Assembly: GCA_910578785.1 (NCBI GenBank)
Contig: CAJTSJ010000024.1
Coordinates: 1 to 40,455 of the forward strand
Direction: 5' to 3'
DNA length: 40,455 nt
Source: an uncultured Muribaculum sp.
Lineage (GTDB): Bacteria > Bacteroidota > Bacteroidia > Bacteroidales > Muribaculaceae
Under the pieces are notes generated by a model. That model ran no database searches. It was not told where the DNA came from and saw only the letters and a list, made by a program, of their open reading frames with translations. The first letter of the stretch is position 1, and each line of letters opens with the position of its first letter. A program made the translations under genes and the position numbers. Below are positions 15,267-23,202 of the stretch, in pieces.

Positions 15267-17252
15267 TTATTCCATACCGTCCTTCATCCGCAGGCAAAAA
15301 AGCGTCGACCCCACAGTTAGAAGAGTTATGCCGGTGTCGGCAAATACCGCCGCCCAAAGCGATGCTACGCCAAAGGCTCCGAGCACCATCACAATGAGCT
15401 TGACCCCGATGGCAAGCGAAACGTTTTCAGCCACTACCCGCTTAATTCTGCCTGACAGCCTGAAGCTGTCGGCCAAACGCCTCAGGTCATTGCCCATTAT
15501 CACAGCATCCGCGCTTTCCATAGCCACGTCCGAGCCACCTGTGCCTATGGCAATGCCTACGTCAGCCATGGCCAATGACGGCGCATCGTTTATTCCGTCG
15601 CCGACAAAAGCCACCACATCGCCGTCAGCCCTGATCCGCTCCACAATCCTGTATTTTTCGTCAGGAAGCAACTCAGCCCGGCAGGAATCAGCTCCAACCT
15701 GCGAAGCCACCTTTGCCACCGCGGCGCCACGGTCGCCGGAAAGAATCTCAATTCTCTTCACTCCAGACCTGCGAAGGTCGCGCAACGTATCGGCCACCCC
15801 CGGCTTCACTGTGTCATCCAGCATTATGAATCCGTAATACGCACCGTCGCAGGCGACAATCACTTCCGAGGAATCAGATTTGCCGTCGGGAACGTCTATA
15901 CCGCTATCTGCCATCAGATGCCTTGACCCGACGAGCACATCATGGCCGTCAACATTCCCTTTAAGGCCATGGGGCACCGTAGCCACGCCGGAGGCTTCGG
16001 GTACTTTCAGATTTTTTGCCTTGGCCATATCTACAATCGCATTAGCCAGCGGATGCGCGCTGTGCTTATCGAGCGAGGCGGCAAGGCCCAGCACGTCGTC
16101 CTGACTGACGCCGTCAGATGCCGTCACGCCTACGACATGAAATTTACCGGTGGTCAACGTTCCGGTCTTGTCAAGCAGAAGCACCGTGACCCTCCGGAGA
16201 GAATCGAGGTAGCGACTGCCCTTGAACAATACTCCCAGACGCGACGCATTGCCTATGGCCACAAAATAGCTCAAGGGGATGCTGACAACAAGTGCGCACG
16301 GACAAGAGCATACCAACAGCACCAGACAACGCTTAAACCAGACATACCACTCAAAATCAAAGCTGTCCGATATCATACCTATCAGCCAAGGCACCAAGAA
16401 AAGCAACACTGTTACAATCATTACAGCCGGAGTATACCAGCGGGTTATACGTCGCAAAAGGGTTTCAGTATTAGACTTTTTGGCCAACGACTCCTCGACC
16501 ATCGCCATTATGCGCGACATAGTGCTGTCCTTGTAGAAGGCCGAAGACTTAAGACGCACCTCCCGGTCAACGGGAATAAATCCTGAGCTTACCTTTTCGC
16601 CGGACATCACCGAAACGGGCACACTCTCACCCGTAACAGCCGACGAATCAAAATCAGCCGGCATATTGCCGCACAGCACAGCATCAAGCGCAACTCTCTC
16701 TCCCGGCTTCACCCTGAACACGGTTCCGGGTTCGACACTCTCGGGACTCACGTCGGAAAGTTTTCCCGATTCATCCTCTACAGTAACTTTCCCGGGCATC
16801 TTGTCCAAAAGCGAACTTATGCGTTTTCGGGCCTTGTCCGAGGCTGAATCCTCAAGCTTTTCGCCAAAAGAATAGAACAGCAGTATAGCCACGCCTTCAG
16901 GATATTCGCCGATGAAGAATGCACCGGCGGAAGCGAGCACCATCAACGTAAACTCATTAAAAAAGTCAGATTGACGCCACGAAGCCAAAGTGGCCGACAA
17001 TATCGGCAAGCCAACCGGTGTAAGCGTCAGAACATAATAGACAGCTTCAAGCAGTCTTGAACCAAAACCGGCCGACATGGCCATACTCGAAAACACGCCA
17101 TAATGTCCGAGCAACATTCCGAGCAACATAAAAGCCAGAGTGATTATCTCATTTCCGTAGCGCACTCCAATCCCTCCGTCATGGCAATTGCCACAGCGCG
17201 GTTGAGCGCAACAAGAGCGTTCTTCATTATGTATGTGATTGTACTTTGCCAT
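15267..17252 (-). CDS. zntA: Zinc/cadmium-type P1B ATPase
   Basis: An inner-membrane pump of 661 residues expected to export Zn(II), Cd(II) or Pb(II). It has no N-terminal HMA domain; a short His/Cys-rich segment (HIHN...CC...CGNCH, about residues 6-24) may act as a metal-capturing tail. Visible motifs are the membrane SCPCAL, DKTGT, SAHPLA and GDGIND. Specificity residues of the ZntA group are present: a lysine in the penultimate span (GVKL) and an aspartate in the last (FADTG). The variant PCALVVSIPLSYF after CPC is seen in this subgroup. It is first in the operon, so a 28-nt leader from the 17281-17289 -7 box would precede it. Confidence 0.9.
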   Translation of the reverse strand: MAKYNHIHNEERSCCAQPRCGNCHDGGIGVRYGNEIITLAFMLLGMLLGHYGVFSSMAMSAGFGSRLLEAVYYVLTLTPVGLPILSATLASWRQSDFFNEFTLMVLASAGAFFIGEYPEGVAILLFYSFGEKLEDSASDKARKRISSLLDKMPGKVTVEDESGKLSDVSPESVEPGTVFRVKPGERVALDAVLCGNMPADFDSSAVTGESVPVSVMSGEKVSSGFIPVDREVRLKSSAFYKDSTMSRIMAMVEESLAKKSNTETLLRRITRWYTPAVMIVTVLLFLVPWLIGMISDSFDFEWYVWFKRCLVLLVCSCPCALVVSIPLSYFVAIGNASRLGVLFKGSRYLDSLRRVTVLLLDKTGTLTTGKFHVVGVTASDGVSQDDVLGLAASLDKHSAHPLANAIVDMAKAKNLKVPEASGVATVPHGLKGNVDGHDVLVGSRHLMADSGIDVPDGKSDSSEVIVACDGAYYGFIMLDDTVKPGVADTLRDLRRSGVKRIEILSGDRGAAVAKVASQVGADSCRAELLPDEKYRIVERIRADGDVVAFVGDGINDAPSLAMADVGIAIGTGGSDVAMESADAVIMGNDLRRLADSFRLSGRIKRVVAENVSLAIGVKLIVMVLGAFGVASLWAAVFADTGITLLTVGSTLFCLRMKDGME

Positions 17253-17280
17253 AATTTTATCTCAAATCATATTATCGGCC

Positions 17281-17289
17281 ACAAAGTTA
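17281..17289 (-). promoter_or_regulatory. -7 element of the metal operon
   Basis: TAACTTTGT on the minus strand matches TAnnTTTG exactly, 28 nt before the zntA start. The region 20 bp upstream where a -33 would fall is occupied by the 17299-17319 palindrome and has no TTTG. Confidence 0.6.
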
Positions 17290-17298
17290 GCCCTAAAA

Positions 17299-17319
17299 TC
17301 ATGCACACGATGTGCATGA
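17299..17319. promoter_or_regulatory. Candidate Fur-family operator (21-bp palindrome)
   Basis: Arms TCATGCACA and TGTGCATGA pair perfectly around a CGA centre (9-3-9). It lies just upstream of the -7 box of the operon that contains the Fur-family gene, covering the spacer and -33 positions. This geometry fits autogenous repression. Regulator binding is inferred; the sequence is not a copy of any consensus box I know well. Confidence 0.55.
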
Positions 17320-17371
17320 GTGCTTCACCAATTAAAACAACCGACAAGCCTGATTTTACAAATTAAATGAC

Positions 17372-17380
17372 TATTTTTGC
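17372..17380 (+). promoter_or_regulatory. -7 element directly before the M23 gene
   Basis: TATTTTTGC matches TAnnTTTG. The ATG at 17384 follows 3 nt later, so the predicted message would be leaderless. No in-frame upstream start exists (TGA at 17351) and the next methionine (residue 41) would delete the signal peptide, so the start is secure. No clear -33 TTTG was found. Confidence 0.45.
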
Positions 17381-17383
17381 CCC

Positions 17384-19093
17384 ATGAAAAATATTATCGC
17401 ACACAAAATCAAGCATTATTATACCCGTGTCGGCTCTGCTATCATCATCTTGTCAGGTTCGACCGCCTATGCCCAGTCTGCACTTCCCGACCTGGCCAAA
17501 CCGATGGACATACCGCTGATTCTAAGCGGTAATTTCGGCGAATTGCGAAGCAATCATTTCCATTCCGGTCTTGACTTCAAGACCCAGGGACGTACAGGCA
17601 TACCGATCCATGCGGCCGACGACGGCTACGTGTCGCGCATATCGGTGTCGCCGTGGGGCTTCGGACGCGCCGTATACATCACCCATCCGCAACTCGGCCT
17701 GACAACAGTGTACGGACACCTCGACTCATTCAGCAACGAAATAGACAGAATAGTTCGCGAGAAGCAATATGAACGCGAGGAATTTCGCGTGGACCTGGAA
17801 TTCCAGCCGGGAGAGATTCCCGTTAAAAGAGGCCAGCGAATAGCCCTCAGCGGAAATTCAGGCTCTTCCGGAGGTCCGCACCTTCACATGGACGTCAGAG
17901 ACGCCGTAAGCGAAGAGGCTCTTGACCCGATGCCATACTTCAAAAAGTATATCAACGACAATGTGGCTCCGCAAGTCCGGTCACTGGCCCTGTATGAAGT
18001 AGCGGGAGAAGGAGTGGTGGCAGGTGCCAACGGCAATTCGGCAACACGCGCCGGAGAGAATCTGAAAAAACCGTTCACAGCGTGGGGAAAGGTCATTCCC
18101 GCCATAAAAGCTTATGACAAAATGACAGGTACCACGAATATTTACGGGGTAAAGCACCTGAAATTAAAAGTTGACGGGAAGGAGGTATACAGCCGCGACA
18201 TAGACCGGTTTGACTTTGCCGAGACACGCGCCGTAAACACTCTTGTCGATTATGCCGGCGTGGTCAATTCAGGTTCATGGATGATGTGGACACGCAGACC
18301 CCAGTCCCGGCCTCTTGATGAAATGATAGAGTCGGACGGCGACGGCTTCATAGACATCGACGAGGAGCGCGAATACAGATGCGAATGGATTCTCACCGAC
18401 GAGCACGGCAACACCAAGCGCCAGCCGTTTACCATAATAGGTTCGCCGGCTGAAATATCCCGGCAATCGCCCAAAGGCAACCTGATGTCGTTCGAAGGCC
18501 GAAACACATATTCCGACGGAAATGTAAGAGTAACCTTCCCCGACAATACTTTTTACGACGACATATACTTCACCATGTCGTCACATGATGTTCCCGGCTA
18601 TCTCACACCGGCTTACGACGTAGCCGACAAAACGATTCCTATAACCGGAGAGTACACCCTTGAGATAAAGCTGACAAACGACACCATCGACGACAAGTCG
18701 AAATATTGTCTCGTCAGAATAAACGGGAAACGGCGTTCGGCAGTCGATTCCCGATATGAAGACGGAGTCATCATCGGCACGCCAAGCGCCTTGGGGCGGT
18801 TTGCGGTCACCACGGACACAACCGTGCCCTCAATACGCGCCGAAAAGCCGGAACTGTGGGGGAAAAGGGGTCGCGTAAGTTTCCTCATCTCCGACAATCT
18901 GAGCGGAATAAAGACATACCGCGGCGAGATAGACGGCCGATTTGCGCTCTTTGAACTTGACGGAAAGACAGGACGTCTGGCGTTCCGCATGGACCCTTCG
19001 CGCTTCGGCAAGGGCAAAAAGCATTCTGTCAGACTGACCGTTTCCGATGCATGCGGCAACACGTCGGAATACAACGGAAATTTCACCTGGTGA
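17384..19093 (+). CDS. Secreted M23 (LytM-type) metallopeptidase
   Basis: A 569-residue exported protein with a Sec signal (basic start, hydrophobic core 17-27, AYA-Q cleavage near residue 30). The M23 zinc site is intact: H60 and D64 (HSGLD) and H166-L-H168, so it is expected to be a peptidoglycan endopeptidase rather than a degenerate EnvC/NlpD-like activator. The catalytic domain spans about residues 45-190. The remaining ~380 residues show mostly beta-type sequence with no family I can name. It is divergent from the metal operon and has no operon partner. Confidence 0.85.
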   Translation: MKNIIAHKIKHYYTRVGSAIIILSGSTAYAQSALPDLAKPMDIPLILSGNFGELRSNHFHSGLDFKTQGRTGIPIHAADDGYVSRISVSPWGFGRAVYITHPQLGLTTVYGHLDSFSNEIDRIVREKQYEREEFRVDLEFQPGEIPVKRGQRIALSGNSGSSGGPHLHMDVRDAVSEEALDPMPYFKKYINDNVAPQVRSLALYEVAGEGVVAGANGNSATRAGENLKKPFTAWGKVIPAIKAYDKMTGTTNIYGVKHLKLKVDGKEVYSRDIDRFDFAETRAVNTLVDYAGVVNSGSWMMWTRRPQSRPLDEMIESDGDGFIDIDEEREYRCEWILTDEHGNTKRQPFTIIGSPAEISRQSPKGNLMSFEGRNTYSDGNVRVTFPDNTFYDDIYFTMSSHDVPGYLTPAYDVADKTIPITGEYTLEIKLTNDTIDDKSKYCLVRINGKRRSAVDSRYEDGVIIGTPSALGRFAVTTDTTVPSIRAEKPELWGKRGRVSFLISDNLSGIKTYRGEIDGRFALFELDGKTGRLAFRMDPSRFGKGKKHSVRLTVSDACGNTSEYNGNFTW

Positions 19094-19155
19094 CAACCCA
19101 ACAAATTAAAATTTGAGTTATATAATCAAAATCAGGTAATATTTTTAACAAATCC

Positions 19156-19188
19156 TTTGTTTTAGAAAAAGCAAAGCATTATCTTTGC
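19156..19188 (+). promoter_or_regulatory. Promoter of the phosphohexomutase gene
   Basis: TTTG at 19156-19159 and TATCTTTGC at 19180-19188 are 20 bp apart, a full Bacteroidota match. Because the -7 box extends through 19188, a TTG start at 19185 is ruled out and the ATG at 19227 is preferred. Confidence 0.75.
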
Positions 19189-19226
19189 CTGATACATCAA
19201 AATTCTTAATACCAAACTTTTTCAAC

Positions 19227-20978
19227 ATGGAGAATGAAGATTTAATAAAAGTCGTAACCGAAAAAGCAACCCTATGGCTTGGCGACGGATACGACGATGC
19301 TACCAAAGCTGAAGTAAAACGCATGCTTGACGCTGAAGATAAAACAGAGTTGATTGATTCCTTCTATCGCGACCTTGAATTCGGCACAGGCGGCCTGCGC
19401 GGCATCATGGGTGCCGGAAGCAACCGCATGAACAAATATACAGTAGGTGCGGCCACACAGGGACTTGCAAACTACCTTAAGGTCGCATTTAAGGATCTTC
19501 CTGAAATATCTGTAGCCGTAGGACACGACGTGCGCAACCATAGCCGTGAATTTGCAGAAATCGTAGCTGACGTATTCTCTGCCAACGGCATTAAAGTATA
19601 CTTGTTCGACAGCTTCCGCCCGACTCCCGAATTATCATACGCCATCCGTGAACTCGGATGCCAGAGCGGTGTAAACATCACAGCTTCACACAACCCGAAA
19701 GAATACAACGGATACAAGGCATATTGGGCCGACGGAGCGCAGATTATATCTCCGCACGATGTCAACATCATCGACTACGTAAACAAAATCAAGGGCGTAG
19801 ACGAAATCAAGTTCGAAGGCGACAAGTCTAAAATCCAGATTATCGGCGAAGAAATCGACAACAAGTTCCTCGCCGCCATCAAGGGCCTTCAGCTCAGCCC
19901 CGAAGCCGTCAAGCAGTATCACGACCTGAAGATTGTCTACACACCTATCCACGGCACAGGCGTAACACTGATTCCTCAGTCGCTCCGCAACTACGGTTTC
20001 ACCAACATCATAAACGTTCCCGAACAGGACATCACGAGCGGCGACTTCCCCACCGTGGAATCGCCTAACCCCGAAAATCCGCCGGCCATGGCCATGGCTA
20101 TCGCCAAGGCCAAGGAAGTAGGCGCCGACCTCATTCTTGCTTCCGACCCCGATGCCGACCGTATCGGATGCGTTCTCCGCGACGACAACGGCGAATACGT
20201 GCTGATAAACGGCAACCAGATTGTCATGATCCTTCTCAACTACATCATGACACGCAACAAGGAACTCGGACGTATCACAGGCAACGAGTATATCGTTAAG
20301 ACCATCGTGACCACCGAGACCATCAAGGCCATCGCCGACCAGAACGGATTCAAGATGTATGACTGCTACACCGGTTTCAAATGGATCGCGGCCGTTATCC
20401 GCGAAAACGAAGGTGTGGGACGCTACCTCGGAGGCGGCGAAGAAAGCTACGGATTCCTTGCGGAAGACTTCTGCCGCGACAAGGATGCCGTGTCGGCAAT
20501 CTCGCTCATGGCCGAGGCTCTCGCATGGGCAAAGACCAAGAACATGAACTTCCTCCAGATGCTTCAGGACATCTATATCAAATACGGCTATTCACACGAA
20601 GCAGGCGTATCGCTTGTACGCAAGGGAAAAACCGGTGCGGAAGAGATTCAGGCCATCATGAAGGAATTCCGTGCCAATCCGCCCAAGCAGTTGGCAGGAA
20701 GCGACATCGTCATCATCAAAGACTACGCCGACCTCAACATGAAGGATACCCGCACGGGAGCAGTCACCAAGATGGACATGCCGACCACAAGCAACGTTCT
20801 TCAGTATTTCACCGAAGACGGCACAAAGATTTCGGTACGTCCTTCAGGAACAGAGCCCAAGATTAAATTCTACGTTGAAGTCAAGGGCGTGATGAAGACA
20901 AATGCCGACTACGAAAAGGCCAACAACGAAGCGGACGCCAAGATTGCGGCCATCAAGAAAGACCTCGGTATCGAATAA
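19227..20978 (+). CDS. Phospho-sugar mutase (phosphoglucomutase/phosphomannomutase family)
   Basis: An alpha-D-phosphohexomutase of 583 residues interconverting 1- and 6-phosphates of glucose or mannose. The catalytic phosphoserine is S154 in TASHNPKEYNGYK. The metal loop DPDADR, the sugar-binding GGGEESYGF and the phosphate-binding RPSGTEPKIKFY follow in the correct order. An open frame extends upstream to a TTG at 19185, but that lies inside the promoter; the ATG start gives the family's usual N-terminus (MENEDLIK). It is closed by a terminator at 21005-21042. Glucose versus mannose preference cannot be read from sequence. Confidence 0.92.
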   Translation: MENEDLIKVVTEKATLWLGDGYDDATKAEVKRMLDAEDKTELIDSFYRDLEFGTGGLRGIMGAGSNRMNKYTVGAATQGLANYLKVAFKDLPEISVAVGHDVRNHSREFAEIVADVFSANGIKVYLFDSFRPTPELSYAIRELGCQSGVNITASHNPKEYNGYKAYWADGAQIISPHDVNIIDYVNKIKGVDEIKFEGDKSKIQIIGEEIDNKFLAAIKGLQLSPEAVKQYHDLKIVYTPIHGTGVTLIPQSLRNYGFTNIINVPEQDITSGDFPTVESPNPENPPAMAMAIAKAKEVGADLILASDPDADRIGCVLRDDNGEYVLINGNQIVMILLNYIMTRNKELGRITGNEYIVKTIVTTETIKAIADQNGFKMYDCYTGFKWIAAVIRENEGVGRYLGGGEESYGFLAEDFCRDKDAVSAISLMAEALAWAKTKNMNFLQMLQDIYIKYGYSHEAGVSLVRKGKTGAEEIQAIMKEFRANPPKQLAGSDIVIIKDYADLNMKDTRTGAVTKMDMPTTSNVLQYFTEDGTKISVRPSGTEPKIKFYVEVKGVMKTNADYEKANNEADAKIAAIKKDLGIE

Positions 20979-21004
20979 TCACTGCATATCAATTAGCTCT
21001 ATAC

Positions 21005-21042
21005 TCACGGACAGCCTGTACAGATGGTTGTCCGTGATTTTT
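21005..21042 (+). terminator. Terminator after the phosphohexomutase gene
   Basis: A 9-bp perfect stem (21005-21013 with 21029-21037), extended by a G-T and two more pairs, is followed by five T residues. It ends 14 nt before the pseudouridine synthase start, so that gene may be read through at a reduced level. Confidence 0.75.
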
Positions 21043-21055
21043 AAAATCAGGTTTT

Positions 21056-21739
21056 ATGGAAGTAGTATACGAGGACAACCATATAATTATAGTAAACAAG
21101 GCACCCGGCGAAATAGTGCAGGGCGACAAGACCGGCGACACACCGCTCGTCGACATCCTCAAACTCTGGATAAAAGAAAAATACGCCAAGCCAGGCAACG
21201 TATTTTGCGGTGTCGTGCACCGTCTTGACCGTCCGGTAGGCGGACTTGTGGTGTTTGCCAAGACTTCAAAGGCACTGACAAGGATGAACGAGATGTTCCG
21301 CAACGGAGAGGTCAAAAAGACCTATTGGGCCATAACCCGCAACCGCCCTCCCAAAACCGAGGACACCCTTACGCACTACATAACATCGACCGAGCGCAAC
21401 AATAAATCCTACGCATCGGCCACGGAGAAGAAGGGGTCGCAAAAAGCGGTGCTCAAGTATCGCCACATAGCGTCGTCGGACCGCTACCACCTGCTTGAAG
21501 TCAATCTGCTCACCGGACGCAAGCATCAGATCAGAGTACAGCTGTCGGCCATCGGATGCACAATCAAGGGCGACCTGAAGTACGGCGACAAGCGAAGCAA
21601 TCCCGACGGAAGCATCTCCCTGCTGTCGCACCGCATTGAGTTCACCCACCCCGTAAGCGGCAAGCACATCGACGTTACGGCACCCGTACCGTCAGACAAT
21701 CTCTGGAAAGCCCTCGCTGTCAACGTGATTGAAGAATAA
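21056..21739 (+). CDS. RluA-family RNA pseudouridine synthase
   Basis: A 227-residue pseudouridine synthase that isomerises uridine in rRNA or tRNA. The catalytic aspartate is D58 in HRLDRPVGGLVVFAK, and a GRKHQIRVQL segment provides the second conserved motif. No N-terminal S4 domain is present, so the protein is a short stand-alone form of the RluA family; the modified site is not predictable. It sits between the mutase and the der gene with no close partner. Confidence 0.88.
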   Translation: MEVVYEDNHIIIVNKAPGEIVQGDKTGDTPLVDILKLWIKEKYAKPGNVFCGVVHRLDRPVGGLVVFAKTSKALTRMNEMFRNGEVKKTYWAITRNRPPKTEDTLTHYITSTERNNKSYASATEKKGSQKAVLKYRHIASSDRYHLLEVNLLTGRKHQIRVQLSAIGCTIKGDLKYGDKRSNPDGSISLLSHRIEFTHPVSGKHIDVTAPVPSDNLWKALAVNVIEE

Positions 21740-21744
21740 GCCTC

Positions 21745-21780
21745 TGCCATGGCGGCTGGCCTTGGCACGGAATCTTTTAG
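21745..21780 (+). terminator. Possible terminator after the pseudouridine synthase
   Basis: A 23-nt imperfect hairpin (21745-21767) pairs TGCCA with TGGCA and an inner GGC with GCC across a T-T mismatch. It is followed by a short T run (AATCTTTT). Weaker than the other terminators here. Confidence 0.4.
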
Positions 21781-21834
21781 ACACATGGAGTTGTTAATAT
21801 TTGGTATATTGATGAAAACTCCGATTAAAAGTGT

Positions 21835-21843
21835 TAAATTTGC
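21835..21843 (+). promoter_or_regulatory. -7 element of der
   Basis: TAAATTTGC matches TAnnTTTG 18 nt before the der ATG; an ATTG lies 23 bp upstream as a weak -33 candidate. Confidence 0.5.
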
Positions 21844-21861
21844 AAATTAAAAATAGATATT

Positions 21862-23178
21862 ATGGGAAGACTTGTAGCAATCGTAGGGCGTCCGAACGTT
21901 GGTAAATCCACATTGTTCAACAGATTAACTCAAACTCGGACCGCCATTGTAGATGGTACGGCCGGCACCACCCGCGACCGTCAATACGGAAAAGTAGACT
22001 GGTGCGGTAAAGAATTCTCAATTGTGGATACAGGCGGATGGGTAGTAAATTCCGACGATATATTTGAAAGCGAAATCAATAAGCAGGTGGAACTCGCCAT
22101 CGAAGAAGCCGACGTGATACTGTTTGTGGTAGATGCCATGAACGGTGTGACCGACCTCGACGACCACGTGTCGGAGATTCTGCGACGCTCCAGGAAACCT
22201 GTCATTCTCGTTGCAAACAAAGTCGACTCAAACGACTGGGTTTACAATGTGCCAGAATTCTACAGCCTCGGACTCGGCGATCCGTTTCCCGTATCGGCAT
22301 CGAACGGCTACGGAACAGGCGATCTTCTTGACGAGGTGGTCAAGGATCTTCCTGAAGACGACACCGAAGAGGCGAAGCTCGAAAAGATTCCGCGTTTCGC
22401 CATCGTAGGCCGACCCAATGCAGGAAAATCATCGATTATCAACGCGTTCATAGGCGAAGAGCGCAACATCGTCACCAATATTGCCGGTACCACACGCGAC
22501 TCCATCTACACACGCTACAACAAGTTCGGATTTGACTTCTATCTTGTAGACACTGCCGGTATCAGAAAAAAGACCAAAGTAAACGAGGATATAGAATATT
22601 ATTCGGTGATACGCTCTATCCGGGCCATCGAAGCCGCCGACGTGTGCATTCTGATGATCGACGCCACACGAGGCATTGAAAGCCAGGACGTAAACATATT
22701 CTCGCTGATTCAGCGCAACAAGAAGGGTCTTGTCGTATGCGTCAACAAATGGGATCTGGTCGAAGACAAATCGCAGAAAGCCCTTACGCACTTTGAAAAT
22801 GCCATACGCCAGCGTTTCGCACCGTTCACCGACTTCCCCATCATATTCGGTTCGGCGCTTACCAAACAGCGCATCTACAAGGTGCTTGAAACTGCCGTAG
22901 AGGTATATCAGAACCGTCTGCGCATAGTGCCGACCTCGCAGCTCAACACTTATATGCAGGAGGTCATCGGCGCATATCCGCCACCCGCCAACAAAGGCAA
23001 ATATATAAAAATCAAGTATGTCACAATGTTAAAGGAATCCGTTATTCCGACATTCGTATTCTTCTGCAACCTGCCCCAGTGGGTTAAGGAGCCTTACCGC
23101 CGTTATCTCGAAAACAAAATCAGAGAAAAATGGGACTATTCGGGCACTCCAATCAACATTTTCATGCGTGAGAAATAA
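21862..23178 (+). CDS. der: Ribosome biogenesis GTPase Der (EngA)
   Basis: An essential tandem-GTPase factor for 50S ribosomal subunit assembly. The first G domain has GRPNVGKS, DTGGW and NKVD; the second has GRPNAGKS, DTAG and NKWD. A C-terminal KH-like domain follows (about residues 350-438). Length 438 aa is typical. It heads a tightly spaced run of genes: the DEAD-box helicase starts 24 nt after its stop. Confidence 0.96.
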   Translation: MGRLVAIVGRPNVGKSTLFNRLTQTRTAIVDGTAGTTRDRQYGKVDWCGKEFSIVDTGGWVVNSDDIFESEINKQVELAIEEADVILFVVDAMNGVTDLDDHVSEILRRSRKPVILVANKVDSNDWVYNVPEFYSLGLGDPFPVSASNGYGTGDLLDEVVKDLPEDDTEEAKLEKIPRFAIVGRPNAGKSSIINAFIGEERNIVTNIAGTTRDSIYTRYNKFGFDFYLVDTAGIRKKTKVNEDIEYYSVIRSIRAIEAADVCILMIDATRGIESQDVNIFSLIQRNKKGLVVCVNKWDLVEDKSQKALTHFENAIRQRFAPFTDFPIIFGSALTKQRIYKVLETAVEVYQNRLRIVPTSQLNTYMQEVIGAYPPPANKGKYIKIKYVTMLKESVIPTFVFFCNLPQWVKEPYRRYLENKIREKWDYSGTPINIFMREK

Positions 23179-23202
23179 GAATAAATCAACAAGAACAAAA
23201 GA

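Noticed and set aside
15942..16586. 214-codon open frame on the plus strand inside the Zn-type ATPase gene
   Set aside because: It is antisense to strong P-type ATPase motifs and has no recognisable family; a shadow of high-GC coding sequence.
19185..19226. Upstream TTG start for the phosphohexomutase
   Set aside because: It lies inside the promoter -7 box (19180-19188); the ATG at 19227 restores the normal N-terminus.
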